The notes: generated by a model from the sequence alone, not told the origin. DNA of 64,000 bases from CAVSUR01 sp963846005 (GCA_963846005.1 CAWJUH010000007.1:62001-126000); one strand, 5' to 3'; positions 43,938 through 53,624 are shown, counted from the stretch's first letter. Numbers and translations: made by a program.

Positions 43938-45208
43938 GCGCTCCCTTCAGGCCCGTCCGGCCGTTGCTGCCCGCCCCGCCCGTCCGGCTTATCCTGCCCG
44001 CCCCCCCCGTCCGGCTTATCCTGCCCGCCCAGCCGCCGCCGGATATAGCGGGTGACGTCGGCGCTCGGCTCCTCCATCGGCGCCAGGTAGCCCGCGGTGA
44101 ACGCCCGCGAGGTCATCCCGTCCTGCACCTGCTCGCAGATCTCCCAGTCCTGCCGGTTCACCAGGTCCCAGAACCCGACCGCGTCGCCGGGATCGAACCC
44201 GGGCCTGGCCATCTCCTCCGGCGCGAACAGGAAGTCGCACACCACCGTGGTGTGCCGCGCCGACCGCGGCCAGAGCGTGAACGCGGCCACGTGGTCGGCG
44301 GACAGGCTGATCATCAGGTTCGGCAGCAGCAGCTCGCCCTTGTGCCGGGTCCGCTCGGCCGCGGACAGGCCGGGGAACGTGGCCCGGTCGCTCACTCCCG
44401 ACCGGGTGAAGGTGAACGTGCCCGGCCGCTGCGGCACGCCGTCGTCCCACTCCAGCGCGCCCCCGCCGCCGCGGCGGAAGGCGGGCACCAGCTCGCACAG
44501 CTCGGGGTGCACCGGGCCGCAGTGGTAGCACTCGTTGTAGTTCTCGACGATCACTTTCCAGTTCGCGGCCACCGGGTAGACCAGCCGCCGCGCGGTGCGC
44601 AGCCGCTCCAGCGGGTACCGGGCCAGCCGGCCCGGCACCCCGCCCAGCCAGTCCGCCAGCGGCGGCCCCGCGTCCGCGCCCGGGCCCGCGTCCGCGTCCG
44701 CGCCCGCCGCCTGGCCCTCGCGCGGGGCCGGGCCGAGCCGCACGAACACGAAGCCGCCCCATTCGCCGGCCTGCACCGGGTGCAGCCCCAGCCGTCCCTT
44801 GTGCGCCCGCAAGTCGCCGGCCAGGAACGGCGCCGTCCGCAGCTGCCCGTCCAGCCCGTAGGTCCAGCCGTGGTACGGGCAGCGGATGGCCCGGCCGAAC
44901 CGCCCGGACGGCCCGAAGTCCGCGGCCGGCTGGCACGGCTGCGCGGGCACCAGCCGTGACCCGCGGTGCCGGCACACGTTGTAGGAGGCGGCCAGGCCGC
45001 CGCGGGCGGTGCGCCGGATCAGGATGCTCTCGCCCGCCACGTCGGCGGTCAGGTAATCGCCCGGCTCCGGCAGGCTCTCCGACCGGCCGGCGCAGAACCA
45101 GTCCGCGAACAGCACCGCCTCCCGTTCCCGGGCGAACTGGGCCTCGTCGGTGAAGCTGGCCCGCGGCAGGCTACGGGCCAGCGGGATCTCCTCCACCGGT
45201 TCCATCAC
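43934..45208 (-). CDS. Rieske-type aromatic-ring/amine hydroxylase alpha subunit
   Basis: 424 residues from ATG 45208 (a second Met follows). The Rieske [2Fe-2S] ligands are in YNVCRHRGSRL and IRCPYHGWTYG. The mononuclear iron site is in ENYNECYHCGPVHPELC with a distal acidic residue. Family members include choline- and carnitine-type monooxygenases as well as ring dioxygenases; the closeness to a DAO-type oxidase favours an N-alkyl or amine substrate (inference). No ferredoxin or reductase gene is adjacent. The C-terminus has repeats GGQDKPDG from 24-bp DNA repeats near 43970-44035. The ATG overlap couples it to the frameshifted flavoprotein. Confidence 0.9.
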   Translation of the reverse strand: MMEPVEEIPLARSLPRASFTDEAQFAREREAVLFADWFCAGRSESLPEPGDYLTADVAGESILIRRTARGGLAASYNVCRHRGSRLVPAQPCQPAADFGPSGRFGRAIRCPYHGWTYGLDGQLRTAPFLAGDLRAHKGRLGLHPVQAGEWGGFVFVRLGPAPREGQAAGADADAGPGADAGPPLADWLGGVPGRLARYPLERLRTARRLVYPVAANWKVIVENYNECYHCGPVHPELCELVPAFRRGGGGALEWDDGVPQRPGTFTFTRSGVSDRATFPGLSAAERTRHKGELLLPNLMISLSADHVAAFTLWPRSARHTTVVCDFLFAPEEMARPGFDPGDAVGFWDLVNRQDWEICEQVQDGMTSRAFTAGYLAPMEEPSADVTRYIRRRLGGQDKPDGGGGQDKPDGRGGQQRPDGPEGSA

Positions 45209-45275
45209 GGCGGCCTCCTGGCTGAAGTCGGCTGGCCCTGCGGGCCCGGGCGGCGCGGCCCGTCGCCGGGTGCGG

Positions 45276-46490
45276 TCAGTCGTCGGAGTAGGGGTACGGG
45301 GCCACGATCGGCTGGCCCTCGGCGAACCGGCCGGGCCGGAACGGCGCCAGGCTCACGACCCCGGTGCCCGTCCCGGCCTGAGCCCCGGGCCCCGCCCCGT
45401 CACCGGCGATCATCGCAGCCAGGCTCTCGCCGACGGCGGGCGAGATCTTGAAGCCCATCCCGGACAGCCCGGCCGCGAGGACCAGCCCGGGCGCGCCCGG
45501 CACCGGGCCGAGCATCGGCCGGGCGTCGGGCGTCATGTCGTACACCCCGGTGATCCCGCGGGCGATCCCCGCGTCGGCCAGCGCAGGCACCCGCTGCGCG
45601 GCCCGGCCGGCCAGCGGCGCCGCGGCGCCGATGCTCGCCGTGGCGGGCTGGTCGGGCGCGACGCCGCGCTCGCCGGTGAACTCGCCCACGACCGTCATCG
45701 TGCCGCCCGCCTCGGGCCGGAAGTAGGTCCGGGTCACCGAGTCGATGCAGGCCACGGTCGCGCCGCCGCCCGGCGGGTGCGCGAGCACGGCCACCGTGTG
45801 CCGTTCGGTCTCGATCGGCAGGTCCAGCCCGGCACCGCGCAGCAGCGGCGGCGACCACACCCCGGTGGCCAGCACCACGGTCCCGGCGTGCAGCGTCCCG
45901 GTGGCCGTCCGCACCCCGGTGACCCGGTCGCCGCTGCGCTCCAGCGCGAGCACCGAGGTGTGCGGCAGGTACCGGGCGCCGAGCGCGCGGGCCGCGGTCA
46001 GCAAGTCCCCGGCCACCACCGCGCCGTCCCCGTAGCCGCCGTGCGGTTCCCACGCGGCGAGGCTGACGTCACCGGTGCGCAGCCCCGGCGCCAGCTTGGC
46101 CAGCTCCGCGCCGTCCACGAGCTCGGCCCGCGCCCCGAGCGCCCGCTGCATGGCCACGTTGGCCTGCAGCTGGTCTTCCTCGCCGGGCAGCACGATCCGG
46201 GCGAAGCCGGTGCGCCGCACGAACGCCGGCTGGCCGGTCAGCGCGGTCCAGTCGCCGAACATCGCGTCGGCGCGCACGGCCAGCTCGACCTCGGGCCCGA
46301 ACGAGTAGTGCATCCGGATCAGCGCCGACGACCGGCTGGACATCCCGGACCCGGCGGTGTCGCGGTCCAGCACCGTGACCTGCCCGGCGCCGAGCCGGGC
46401 CAGGTGGAACGCGGTCGCCGCGCCGATCACCCCGGCCCCGACGACCAGCACGTCCGGCGCGCGCGCCCCCGGCTGCGAGGCCGGGCTCAC
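45276..46490 (-). CDS. DAO-family FAD-dependent oxidase/dehydrogenase
   Basis: 404 residues from GTG 46490, which overlaps the upstream gene's stop (GTGA). FAD motif VLVVGAGVIGAATAFHLARLG, then the DAO-fold core with SSRSSALIRMHYS and a C-terminal MTPDARPMLGPVPG...GMGFKISPAVGE. This resembles sarcosine/dimethylglycine-type enzymes that oxidise secondary or tertiary amines. No folate-binding domain is present. It lies between the intact CrtI-like gene and the Rieske gene, all in the same orientation. Confidence 0.9.
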   Translation of the reverse strand: MSPASQPGARAPDVLVVGAGVIGAATAFHLARLGAGQVTVLDRDTAGSGMSSRSSALIRMHYSFGPEVELAVRADAMFGDWTALTGQPAFVRRTGFARIVLPGEEDQLQANVAMQRALGARAELVDGAELAKLAPGLRTGDVSLAAWEPHGGYGDGAVVAGDLLTAARALGARYLPHTSVLALERSGDRVTGVRTATGTLHAGTVVLATGVWSPPLLRGAGLDLPIETERHTVAVLAHPPGGGATVACIDSVTRTYFRPEAGGTMTVVGEFTGERGVAPDQPATASIGAAAPLAGRAAQRVPALADAGIARGITGVYDMTPDARPMLGPVPGAPGLVLAAGLSGMGFKISPAVGESLAAMIAGDGAGPGAQAGTGTGVVSLAPFRPGRFAEGQPIVAPYPYSDD

Positions 46491-48187
46491 CGCGCGCTCC
46501 GCAGCCGGGCGCCGCCCCGCCCGCCCCGGCCCGCTCGCCCGGCCCGGTCGTCCCGGCGGGCATCGGCCAGCACCCGGCGGGCCGCGTTGTAGCCCGGCGC
46601 GCCGGTCACGCCGCCGCCCGGGTGCGCCCCGGCCCCGCACAGGTACAGCCCGGGCACCGGCGTGGCGTACCGCGCCCAGCCGGGCACCGGCCGCATGTGG
46701 AACAGCTGGTCGGGCCGGATGTCGCCATGGAAGATGTTCCCTTCGGTCAGCCCGTAGGCCTGCTCCAGGTCGGCCGGGGTCAGCACCTGCCGGGCGACCA
46801 CCGCGGCGGGCACGTTCGGCGCGAACTGCGCGATCCGCTCGAGCACCCGGTCACCCAGCACGTCCCGCTCGGAGTCCCATGTCGAGCCGGCCAGCCGGTA
46901 CGGCACGTACTGCACGAAGCAGGTCAGCACGTGCCGCCCCGGCGGCGCCAGCGAATCGTCCACGTTGGAGGCCACCACGCAGTCCACGAACAGCTCGCCG
47001 GCTCCGGCCAGCTCGCCGCGCTTGGCCTGGTCGTAGCAGGCGTCCGCGACGGCCGCCTCCGGCGGCAGCGTGAACAGCGCCCGCCGTCCCGGCCCGGCAC
47101 CGGCCGGCATCCCGGTCACCCGCGGCTCGGTGTCCAGCACCAGGTTGACCTTGGCGCACGGCCCGTCCATCTTGATCCCGGCCACCGCGGCCCGGAAGTC
47201 CTCCGGCAGCTCGGCCGCGTCCACCATTCCGAGGAACGTGCGCTTCGGGTCGGCGCCGGACAGCACCACCGGCGCGGCCAGCTCCTCGCCGGAGGCCAGC
47301 ACCACGCCCGCGGCCCGGCCGCCGCGGACCAGGATCTGTGATACCTCGGTGCCGGTGCGCACCGCCATCCCGTGCTCGCGCCCGGCCGCGGCGATCGCGC
47401 CGCTGATCGCGCCCATCCCGCCGAGCACGTGGCCGAAGAAGCCCTGCACCTCCTGCTCGCCGCCGGACAGCAGGTGGAACACCAGGCCGATCAGCGTGCC
47501 GGGCTGGTAGGGCCCGCCGTGCTTGCCGTACAGGTTGTTGGCCAGCAGCAGCGCCCGCGCCTGCGGGGAGGTGAACCGCGCGTCGATGAACTCGCCCAGG
47601 CTGCCGGTGAGCAGCCGGGTCAGCCCCGGCAGGTCCCGGCCGCGCACGCCGCGGAGCGCCCAGCCCATCGCGGCCAGGTCCGCCAGGCCCCGCCAGCCGC
47701 CCGCCCGGGTGTCCGGCGGCAGCCGGGTCAGCAGCGGCTGCAAGGCGGCGGCCAGCCGCCGCAGCTCGGCGCTGGCCGCGCGGAACGCGCGGGCATCGGC
47801 GGGGGAGAAGCGGCCGATCTCGGCCGCGGTGCGGTCCTCGTCGTTCCAGTCGGCGAGGACCGAGCCGTCCTCCAGCGCGACCTGCACGCCCGGCTCGCAG
47901 CCGACCATCCGCAGCCCGTGCCGGGCCAGCGCCAGCTCGCGGATGACCTCCGGCCGCAGCATCGAGGCAATGTAGGACGTGGTCGACGCCCGGCAGCCGG
48001 GCGCGATCTCCTCGGTGACGCAGCAGCCGCCGATGATCTCCCGCCGCTCGGCGACCAGCACCGACAGCCCGGCCCTGGCCAGCAGGGCCCCGGCGGTGAG
48101 GCCGTTGTGGCCGCCGCCGACCACGATCGCGTCGAACTCGCGCCGCACCGCCGGCCCGGCGGGCCTGGCGGCTGTCCTGGTCTCCAT
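46487..48187 (-). CDS. CrtI-like NAD(P)/FAD-dependent oxidoreductase
   Basis: 566 residues from ATG 48187 (an in-frame TTG at 48220 adds 11). FAD motif FDAIVVGGGHNGLTAGALLA, then RREIIGGCCVTEEIAPG, and C-terminal LYLCGAGAHPGGGVTGAPGYNAA. It belongs to the phytoene desaturase superfamily, which includes many non-carotenoid oxidases (PYROXD2-like). No carotenoid genes are nearby. It heads the minus-strand cluster and faces a divergent TetR gene. Confidence 0.9.
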   Translation of the reverse strand: METRTAARPAGPAVRREFDAIVVGGGHNGLTAGALLARAGLSVLVAERREIIGGCCVTEEIAPGCRASTTSYIASMLRPEVIRELALARHGLRMVGCEPGVQVALEDGSVLADWNDEDRTAAEIGRFSPADARAFRAASAELRRLAAALQPLLTRLPPDTRAGGWRGLADLAAMGWALRGVRGRDLPGLTRLLTGSLGEFIDARFTSPQARALLLANNLYGKHGGPYQPGTLIGLVFHLLSGGEQEVQGFFGHVLGGMGAISGAIAAAGREHGMAVRTGTEVSQILVRGGRAAGVVLASGEELAAPVVLSGADPKRTFLGMVDAAELPEDFRAAVAGIKMDGPCAKVNLVLDTEPRVTGMPAGAGPGRRALFTLPPEAAVADACYDQAKRGELAGAGELFVDCVVASNVDDSLAPPGRHVLTCFVQYVPYRLAGSTWDSERDVLGDRVLERIAQFAPNVPAAVVARQVLTPADLEQAYGLTEGNIFHGDIRPDQLFHMRPVPGWARYATPVPGLYLCGAGAHPGGGVTGAPGYNAARRVLADARRDDRAGRAGRGGRGGARLRSAR

Positions 48188-48196
48188 AAGGTTTTT

Positions 48197-48269
48197 TGAC
48201 TCCTGGTCAGCTTGCGGCAAACCTACTGCTGTGAAGTATGGTTATGCCGGTTTTATCATGTCAATAACC
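48197..48269. promoter_or_regulatory. Divergent control region of the catabolic cluster
   Basis: This AT-richer gap of about 100 bp lies between the CrtI-like gene and the TetR gene. It holds TGACTCCTGGTCA (48197-48209, 4-bp arms) and GGTTAT...ATAACC (48240-48269, 18-nt spacer). Either dyad could be the TetR operator. Confidence 0.4.
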
Positions 48270-48293
48270 CGCAACAAGCGTGAGCGAGGGTAG

Positions 48294-49040
48294 ATGACCC
48301 ACGGTCAGTTGCTGGAGACGGACGAGACGGCAAGGGGTCCGCTGCGGGCACCGGGCCGGCAGCGGGCGCGGCAGCAGGCGATCGTGGCCGCGGCCATGGA
48401 GCAGTTCGCCGCGCACGGGTACGAGGGCGCCAGGATCGAGGCCATCGCCCGCCAGGCCGGGGTGGCCAAGGGCGCGGTATTCGGATACTTCACCAGCAAG
48501 GCCGGGCTGTTCATGGCCGCCTACGCGGCCGCGGCCCGCACCTTCCGCCGGTACCTGGAGGCGCCGCCCGGCGTGCTCGCCCGCGGGTTCTTCGCGGTGC
48601 TCGGCTACTGGCTGGAGCGCACCCCGCACCTGATCCGCGACGACCTGACCGCCTACCGGGTCACCCTGCTCGGCAACTACTGCTCCGACCTGGCGCTCAA
48701 GCGCGGCATCACCCAGTTCCTGGTCCGCGAGGACCCCTACGGCATGCAGGAGTTCATCGACTTCGGCATCGCCCGCGGCGAGGTACGCGCCGACCTGGAC
48801 CGGCCGCTGGTGGTCTCGCTGACCGGCTGGCTGGTCGACCGGTTCCAGGACGCGATCGTGACCCAGGAGCTCGACCCCGGGCTGTTCGGGGCCGGGCTGG
48901 CGCCGCCGCAGGTCCAGCAGCTGCGCGTCCGCCAGTTCGTCGAGCTGCTACAGCGCGCGATCGGGACCGGGCACGAGCCCGGGTCCGGGGGCGGCGCGGC
49001 CGGCGCGGCGGCCGGGGGCGGCGCCGGGGTGCAGGCGTGA
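48294..49040 (+). CDS. TetR-family regulator
   Basis: 248 residues from ATG 48294. The N-terminal helix-turn-helix is AIVAAAMEQFAAHGYEGARI, then IARQAGVAKGAVFGYFTSKAGLF. The ligand domain contains a helical core and ends in a Gly/Ala-rich tail. It is divergent to the flavoprotein-Rieske cluster and coupled (GTGA) to the CocE hydrolase gene, so it probably controls both directions in response to a pathway substrate. Confidence 0.92.
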   Translation: MTHGQLLETDETARGPLRAPGRQRARQQAIVAAAMEQFAAHGYEGARIEAIARQAGVAKGAVFGYFTSKAGLFMAAYAAAARTFRRYLEAPPGVLARGFFAVLGYWLERTPHLIRDDLTAYRVTLLGNYCSDLALKRGITQFLVREDPYGMQEFIDFGIARGEVRADLDRPLVVSLTGWLVDRFQDAIVTQELDPGLFGAGLAPPQVQQLRVRQFVELLQRAIGTGHEPGSGGGAAGAAAGGGAGVQA

Positions 49041-51115
49041 TCACCCGGCAGGCGCAGATCCCGATGCCGGACGGGATCAGCCTGGCCGCCACGCTCTACC
49101 TGCCCGGCGACGCGGATTCCGTGCCGGTGCCCGCGCTGCTGGAGTACCTGCCCTACCGCAAGGACGACGCGATGCTGGCCCGCGACTATCCGCTGTACTC
49201 CGACCTGGCGCAGCGCGGCTACGCCGGCGCCCGGGTCGACATCCGCGGCACCGGCGCCAGCGGCGGCGAGCTGCCCGCGGGCGAGTACACCGAGGCCGAG
49301 CAGCGCGACGCCGAGACCGTGATCGCCTGGCTGGCCGCGCAGCCGTGGTGCACCGGCGCGGTCGGCATGTGGGGGATCTCCTGGGGCGGGTTCAACGCGA
49401 TCCAGGTCGCGCTGCGCCGCCCGCCGGCCCTGAAGGCCATCATCGCGGTGGACGCGTCCGATGACCTGTTCCACGACGACGTGCACTACATCGACGGGTT
49501 GCTGCACCTCGACGAGTACGCGCTGATGATCGACCACCTGAACGCCCTGCCGCCCGCGCCGGACTTCCCGCTGGACGAGGCAACGCTGCGCCGCCGGGTC
49601 GACTCCGAGCCGTGGCTGATGACCTGGCTGGGCCAGCAGCAGGACGGCCCGTACTGGCGGCGGGCCTCGCTGCGGCCGGACTACGGACGGCTGACGGTGC
49701 CCGCGTTCCTGGTCGGCGGCTGGCTGGACGGGTACCGGGATTCGATCCCGCGGATGCTGGCCGCCTGCCCGGGGCCGGTCCGGGCGCTGATCGGGCCGTG
49801 GAACCACGCCTTGCCGCACGACGCCGTGCCCGGCCCGGCGATCGAATGGCGGGATCAGGCGGCCCGCTGGTGGGATCACTGGCTCAAGGGCATCGACACC
49901 GGGCTGATGGGCGAGCCGCCGGTCACCGTGTACGTGCGGCACTGGCACCGGCCGGACGTGGAGCTGGCGGAGGTGCCCGGCCGGTGGCGGGCCGAGGACG
50001 CGCTGCCGCCGCGGCGCGCCGAGTGGCGGACCTGGTTCTGCGGGCCGGAGCGCGCGCTGTCGGCCGGGCCGCCGCCGGCGGCGGAGCAGCGGCTGCGGTA
50101 CGTGCCGTCGGCGGGGGTGCAGGCCGGGCACTGGTGGGGCGAGCTGACCGCCGACCAGCGCGGCGCCGACGCGTTCAGCCTGGTGTTCGACTCGCCGCCG
50201 CTGGAAGCCGGCCTGGAGATCCTCGGCCCGCCCCGCGTCCAGATCCACGGCAGCGCGGATGCCGGGCCGCTGCCCTGGTTCGCCCGGCTGTCCGACGTCG
50301 CGCCGGACGGCACGGTCACCCTGGTCACCGGCGCGGGCCGTCCCGGCCGCCCCGACCCGCTGCGTGACACCGCGGCGCCGGGCGCCGCGGCCGGCGCGCC
50401 CGCCGCGGCACCGGGCGCCGGCCCTGGGCCCGATCCCGTCACCGGGTCAGGAGCCCGGGCCGGGACCCGGCACGGGCATGCCGGGCCGGGCACCGGGAGC
50501 GGGGACGGCCTGCCGCTGGACCTGCACGTCACCTCGTGGATGTTCCCGCGCGGCCACCGGATCCGGCTGGCGGTCTCGAACGCGATGTGGCCGATGATCT
50601 GGCCCGCGCCCGCTCCGGCCACCGCTACCCTCCGGCTCGGCCCGGCCGCCACCCGGCTGATCATGCCGGTGGTCCCCGGCGGCGACGCCAGCGCCCCGGG
50701 CGCCGTCGTGCCCGGGCCCCGCTTCGCCGAGCCTGCTCCGCCCCAGCAGGCGCCGGGCGTGCGCTCGTGGGGCGAGATCGTGCCGGTGCGCTGGACCCTG
50801 CAGCGCGACGACGCCGGCACGGCGTCCCTCTCGTGGCGGGGCAGCTCGGGCAGCGAGTTCGGATGGGGCCGGGTCACCGACGAGGAATACCTGCGCTACG
50901 AGGTGCACGACGACCGGCCCGCGCTGGCCTCCGCCCGCGGCGAGGCCAGGACCGAGATCCACCTGCCCGGCCGGCTGCTCGTCCTGGCCTCGGTGCTGGA
51001 GCTGGCCGGCGACGAGACCTCGCTGCGCTACCGGTTCCGCCGGGAACTGCGCCGCGACGGCGAGCTGATCCGTGAGCGCAGCTGGGACCGCCGCTTCCCG
51101 CGGCACGGCCACTAG
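49037..51115 (+). CDS. CocE/NonD-family (S15) hydrolase
   Basis: 692 residues from GTG 49037, overlapping the TetR stop. The alpha/beta-hydrolase core has nucleophile motif GMWGISWGGFNA (Ser near 115), an acid in GGWLDGYRDSIPRM and His in GPWNHALPHD. The C-terminal jelly-roll domain (WRTWFCGPERALS onward) is typical of X-Pro dipeptidyl peptidase/cocaine-esterase relatives. An Ala/Gly/Pro-rich insert of about 50 residues lies near 435-490. It cleaves acyl esters or amides and could release the substrate for the divergent cluster. Confidence 0.9.
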   Translation: MITRQAQIPMPDGISLAATLYLPGDADSVPVPALLEYLPYRKDDAMLARDYPLYSDLAQRGYAGARVDIRGTGASGGELPAGEYTEAEQRDAETVIAWLAAQPWCTGAVGMWGISWGGFNAIQVALRRPPALKAIIAVDASDDLFHDDVHYIDGLLHLDEYALMIDHLNALPPAPDFPLDEATLRRRVDSEPWLMTWLGQQQDGPYWRRASLRPDYGRLTVPAFLVGGWLDGYRDSIPRMLAACPGPVRALIGPWNHALPHDAVPGPAIEWRDQAARWWDHWLKGIDTGLMGEPPVTVYVRHWHRPDVELAEVPGRWRAEDALPPRRAEWRTWFCGPERALSAGPPPAAEQRLRYVPSAGVQAGHWWGELTADQRGADAFSLVFDSPPLEAGLEILGPPRVQIHGSADAGPLPWFARLSDVAPDGTVTLVTGAGRPGRPDPLRDTAAPGAAAGAPAAAPGAGPGPDPVTGSGARAGTRHGHAGPGTGSGDGLPLDLHVTSWMFPRGHRIRLAVSNAMWPMIWPAPAPATATLRLGPAATRLIMPVVPGGDASAPGAVVPGPRFAEPAPPQQAPGVRSWGEIVPVRWTLQRDDAGTASLSWRGSSGSEFGWGRVTDEEYLRYEVHDDRPALASARGEARTEIHLPGRLLVLASVLELAGDETSLRYRFRRELRRDGELIRERSWDRRFPRHGH

Positions 51116-51219
51116 ACCGGGCGCGGCATCACCGTGCCTGGTCTGCGCGTTACAGCCACTGGCGGTGCCCGGACCGCGGGACCTGCCCCGCCGGGGCCGC
51201 CGCGAGGAGGCAGAAACCG

Positions 51220-51666
51220 ATGTTCCGGGGTAAGGCCCGACGGGCCGCTGCGGCCGAAGTCCGCAAGCCGGACGAGCAGTGGCAGCAGGAACTGACCCGC
51301 GAGCAATACGACGTGCTGCGCCGCGGGCGCACCGAGCGGCCGTTTACCGGCGAGTACGTGCACGCGGGCGCGGACGGCAGCTACCGCTGCGCCGGCTGCG
51401 GCAACGAGCTGTTCCGGTCGGATGCGAAATTCGAATCCGGCACCGGCTGGCCGAGCTTTTCCGCGCCTGCGATCGCGCAGGCCGTCGAGCTGAGACCGGA
51501 CTACAGCATGCTCATGCGGCGCACCGAAGTGCTCTGCCGGCGCTGCGGCGGCCACCTCGGGCACGTCTTCCGCGACGGCCCGGCCCCGGCCGGCCAGCGC
51601 TACTGCATTAACTCCTGCGCGCTGAACTTCGAGCCCGCCGCGCCGCCGGCCGGGCGCGACGGCTAG
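51220..51666 (+). CDS. msrB: Peptide-methionine (R)-S-oxide reductase
   Basis: 148 residues from ATG 51220 behind GGAGG. Zinc CxxC pairs are CAGC and CRRC. The substrate motif SGTGWPSF and the catalytic Cys in QRYCINSCALNF are present. It repairs oxidised methionine. It is monocistronic-looking between the hydrolase and phosphoesterase genes. Confidence 0.97.
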   Translation: MFRGKARRAAAAEVRKPDEQWQQELTREQYDVLRRGRTERPFTGEYVHAGADGSYRCAGCGNELFRSDAKFESGTGWPSFSAPAIAQAVELRPDYSMLMRRTEVLCRRCGGHLGHVFRDGPAPAGQRYCINSCALNFEPAAPPAGRDG

Positions 51667-51827
51667 CTGCCCGCCGAGAAGTGCGGCGCGGTGCCGCCCG
51701 CGGCCCGGGCCCTCAGCGCGGCGGCCTTGACACCGCCCGGGGCCCGGCGCTTGGCTGGCGACGCGAGGACCGGGTGGCCAGTCGCCCCGCTGGCTGCCCT
51801 ATCGCCTGGCGGCCGGGAGCGTGCGGG

Positions 51828-53456
51828 ATGGCAATCGAGCATGTCGTGGTGCTGTGCCTGGAGAACCGCTCGTTCGACCACATGCTCGGCTACCTCGCCC
51901 ATCCTGACCCGCAGTTCGAGGGGCTCCGCCGCGGCGGCCCTTACGAGTGCGCCGGGTATGACGGCGGGCCGAGGGTGGCCGCCGCCCCGGGCGCCAAGAA
52001 GGTGCTGCCGTTCGGGCCTGACCACTCGCACGACGCCGTGATGGCCCAGCTCGGGCTGACCGGCCACCCGGCCGGCGGCCCGGCCGGCAACGACGGGTTC
52101 GTGATCAGCTACGAGCGCAAGGCGCGCGGCCTCGCGCAGGCGCGGCTCGGCGGCCTGCTCGGCCCGGCGCTGAACCTGGCCCTCGAACGCGAGCAGGCCG
52201 GGGCGCCGACGGCGGAGGGCTGCGGGCCGCTGATCATGTTGTGCCAGCCGCCCGGGCAGGTGCCCGCCCTGGCCCGGCTGGCGCTGGAGTTCGCCGTCTG
52301 CGACCACTGGTTCTGCTCGGTGCCGGGGGAGACCTGGCCGAACCGCAACTACCTGCACGCCGCCACCTCCGACGGCGAGACCGACATCGAGATCCGGGCG
52401 TACGCCAACAAGACGATCTTCGAGCTGATCGAGGAGCACGGGGCCACCTGGCGCGTCTATCACGACGACACCCCGCAGGCCTGGGCGTTCCCGGCGCTAT
52501 GGGACACGCCGGCCCGGCACGCCAACTGGTATCCCTCGGCCCGGTTCGCCGCGCACGCCGCGGCCGGCGACCTGCCCGGCTATTCGTTCATCGAGCCCAA
52601 TCACCATCCGCCGCTGCATGAGCTCGACCACGATCCGCTCATCGGGACGCCCGACGTCAGCGACAGCCAGCATCCGGAGAACAACCTGGTCACCCTGGCT
52701 GGCTATGCCGCGTTCGACCCTGCGGCCGACACCGACTTCGCCCGCGCCGACGCGCTCATCGCCAGCGTGTACGAGGCGCTGCGGGCCAACCCCGGGCTGT
52801 TCGCGCGGACCCTGCTGATGATCACCTACGACGAGCACGGCGGGCTGTACGACCACTGCGCGCCGCCCACCGGAGTGCCCGCGCCCGACCACGGCCGCGG
52901 GCCCGGCGCGGAGATCCAGCACGCGATCGAGCACCGGCGGGCCGAGCGGTTCGACTTCACGATGCTCGGGCCGCGGGTGCCGACCGTGCTGGTGTCGCCG
53001 CTGATCGAGCCGGGCACGCTGGTCAGCCGGGTACACGACCACGCCAGCCTGCCCGCGACGCTGCGCGCCCTGTTCGCGCCGGCCGCGCCGCCGCTGACCA
53101 GGCGGGACGCGTGGGCGGTGCCATTTCACGACGTCGCGTCCCGGGCGGCGCCGCGGACTGACCTGCCGGACCTGTCCCCGGTGATAGCCGCCGCCGCGGC
53201 GGCGCGGCCGGCTGGCGCGGCCGCGGCCGGCCAGCCGCCGGGCGACGGGGCCGGGCTGGTCCCCGAGTATTACCGGGATTTCCTGCGCGAAGCCGACCGG
53301 GTCGGCGACCGGCTGCGCGCGCTGGGCGAGCCGGAGATGCCGGCCGGGAGTGACCCGGTCCCCATCCGCCGGGGCGAGCAGACCAGCCGGGCCTTCGCCC
53401 GGGCCGCGCAGCGGCACCGGCAGAGCCTGGCCGGCCGCCAGCCTGACCAGGCGTGA
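51828..53456 (+). CDS. PF04185 phosphoesterase (phospholipase C/acid phosphatase type)
   Basis: 542 residues from ATG 51828 (GGGAG upstream); sequence before it in frame is low-complexity. The N-terminal VVLCLENRSFDHMLGYL with the metal-binding Glu/Asn is diagnostic. GETWPNRNYLHAATS, YSFIEPNHHP and ITYDEHGGLYDHCAPP supply the other metal ligands. Most relatives are exported by Tat; no signal peptide is visible here, so it may be cytosolic or the start may be wrong. The likely substrate is a phosphodiester such as phosphatidylcholine. Confidence 0.88.
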   Translation: MAIEHVVVLCLENRSFDHMLGYLAHPDPQFEGLRRGGPYECAGYDGGPRVAAAPGAKKVLPFGPDHSHDAVMAQLGLTGHPAGGPAGNDGFVISYERKARGLAQARLGGLLGPALNLALEREQAGAPTAEGCGPLIMLCQPPGQVPALARLALEFAVCDHWFCSVPGETWPNRNYLHAATSDGETDIEIRAYANKTIFELIEEHGATWRVYHDDTPQAWAFPALWDTPARHANWYPSARFAAHAAAGDLPGYSFIEPNHHPPLHELDHDPLIGTPDVSDSQHPENNLVTLAGYAAFDPAADTDFARADALIASVYEALRANPGLFARTLLMITYDEHGGLYDHCAPPTGVPAPDHGRGPGAEIQHAIEHRRAERFDFTMLGPRVPTVLVSPLIEPGTLVSRVHDHASLPATLRALFAPAAPPLTRRDAWAVPFHDVASRAAPRTDLPDLSPVIAAAAAARPAGAAAAGQPPGDGAGLVPEYYRDFLREADRVGDRLRALGEPEMPAGSDPVPIRRGEQTSRAFARAAQRHRQSLAGRQPDQA

Positions 53457-53568
53457 CCGGTCATCTCGTCTCGGCCAGCACGGCGGGGGCCGGCGGCTGG
53501 GCGATCGGCTCCAGCGCCGCGATGAGTTCGCCCGCCCGGGCGTAGTACAGCCGCCGGGGCGGCACGGT

Positions 53569-53606
53569 GTCAATGTGGCGCTGCTCTGTCAATGTGGCAC
53601 TGCTCT
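53569..53606. repeat. Two tandem 19-bp repeats upstream of the sulfonate locus
   Basis: GTCAATGTGGCGCTGCTCT repeated directly with one mismatch (G to A). It lies 48 bp before the leader-peptide ATG. It could be a tandem regulator-binding site or an IS end remnant. Confidence 0.6.
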
Positions 53607-53624
53607 CTATTTTACCCATTGACT

